A stretch of 58,674 nucleotides of DNA from positions 1 to 58,674 of the forward strand of contig UQJU01000006.1 of the NCBI GenBank assembly GCA_900541355.1, in the 5' to 3' direction. Shown here piece after piece: positions 58,395 to 58,674 of this stretch (its first letter is position 1; every line of letters begins with the position of its first letter). Origin of the DNA: Candidatus Avelusimicrobium fimicolum. Its GTDB lineage: Bacteria; Elusimicrobiota; Elusimicrobia; Elusimicrobiales; Elusimicrobiaceae. Below the pieces are notes generated by a model that searched no databases, had not been told where the DNA came from, and saw nothing but the letters and a program-made list of their open reading frames with translations. A program made the position numbers and the translations under genes.

Positions 58395-58674
58395 TCACAA
58401 TAAAACAATGTTGTCGCGGTGGACGGCTTCGTCATAATTTTTATAACCGATTTTCTTGGCGATTTCTTCCGAGCGGCGGCCGGCTATTTTGCGGCACTCC
58501 TTGGACGAATAGTTTACAAGGCCGCGTGCAAATTCTTGGCCGGCTTCGTCCAAAATGGAAATGGAATCCCCGGCTTCAAACTCGCCCGCTACGGCTGTAA
58601 TTCCGGCAGGGAGCAACGAAGACCCCTTTTCACACATTGCCTTTTTGGCGCCATTATTTACGGTAAGGCCGCCC
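58395..58674 (-). CDS. proB: Glutamate 5-kinase, C-terminal PUA part (5' end outside window)
   Basis: 93 codons are visible; the gene continues past the right edge. GLTVNNGAKKAM followed by EKGSSLLPAGI marks the kinase/PUA junction of ProB, and the rest is the PUA domain (ISILDE, ARGLVNYSSKE). ProB phosphorylates glutamate as the first, proline-inhibited, step. It heads the proBAC operon. Confidence 0.92.
   Translation of the reverse strand, partial: GGLTVNNGAKKAMCEKGSSLLPAGITAVAGEFEAGDSISILDEAGQEFARGLVNYSSKECRKIAGRRSEEIAKKIGYKNYDEAVHRDNIVLL

Noticed and set aside
1..58674. CRISPR array, insertion sequences, prophage or integrase
   Set aside because: No regularly spaced direct repeats, transposase, integrase or phage structural genes were seen; only the palindrome cluster at 30.4-30.6 kb.

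Overview
This window looks like chromosome from a strictly anaerobic, Gram-negative, peptide-fermenting bacterium. A gut-type member of Elusimicrobiota (Elusimicrobium-like) is my best guess, by inference only. The evidence is: LPS heptose adenylyltransferase, outer-membrane barrel and lipoprotein genes; several short type IV pilin/pseudopilin genes plus a prepilin peptidase; class III (anaerobic) ribonucleotide reductase; several exported or cytosolic peptidases; and no respiratory genes. Base composition is moderate except for one clearly AT-rich island (about 35.95-38.69 kb).

Layout. 0-3.4 kb (-): a signal peptide fused to a D-Ala-D-Ala ligase ATP-grasp piece at the left edge, a ComB-like/QueC fusion, a lipoprotein and rlmN. 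3.5-8.9 kb (+): a phosphohexomutase with an altered active site, eno, an ftsB/divIC-like gene, an MBL hydrolase, lgt and an RluA-type pseudouridine synthase. 9.0-9.23 kb: an orphan structured RNA with its own promoter and terminator. 9.2-13.9 kb (-): accB-accC-rfaE2-spt-GNAT/YghO-like, which I read as fatty-acid, LPS and sphingoid-lipid supply. 14-18.3 kb: tspO, a DUF948-like gene, then nrdD, a separate small glycyl-radical gene, and nrdG. 18.4-23.3 kb: secreted and membrane proteins of unknown function, an M29 aminopeptidase, tRNA-Leu, tRNA-Ser, and a decayed phosphoethanolamine transferase. 23.3-29.6 kb (+): valS, two exported PepT-like M20 peptidases, rdgB. 29.6-35.9 kb: pilin, a palindromic repeat cluster, prepilin peptidase, pseudopilin, M20 peptidase, Nif3-like, exported amidase. 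36-38.7 kb: an AT-rich island opened by a pseudoknotted attenuator-like RNA. 38.8-46 kb: PfkB kinase, SurA-N-like, bactofilin, M23 peptidase, thioredoxin-like lipoprotein, DUF2339, ankyrin protein, and a pilin with a second copy of the same RNA. 46-58.7 kb: SPL-like radical SAM, aldo/keto reductase, ybaB, addA-addB, sixA, uppP, and proB-proA-proC.

Three things stand out. First, two unlinked leaders (about 36.06-36.26 kb + and 45.81-46.06 kb -) fold the same way: a CUGUUUUUGG/CCAAAAACAG-type helix, an invariant 14-mer hairpin GGACTAATTACCCG, and a terminator whose loop makes a 10-bp pseudoknot with an upstream segment. The pseudoknot sequences differ completely between the copies, yet each is perfectly complementary. 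This is strong covariation for an apparently new cis-regulatory RNA class. Second, the class III ribonucleotide reductase is split: NrdD stops after its zinc site and a leucine-zipper-like tail, and the glycyl-radical loop RVVGYLRPV sits on a 68-residue protein with its own promoter and a matching zipper. Third, serine palmitoyltransferase lies next to a YghO/bacterial-ceramide-synthase-like acyltransferase, suggesting sphingolipid synthesis in this lineage.

Functionally the window combines envelope building (lgt, uppP, amidase, M23/bactofilin, LPS and sphingoid lipids, pili), anaerobic DNA precursor supply and repair (nrdD/G, rdgB, addAB, SPL-like), and peptide use (M20, M29) with proline synthesis. 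No CRISPR array, transposase, integrase or rRNA was seen.
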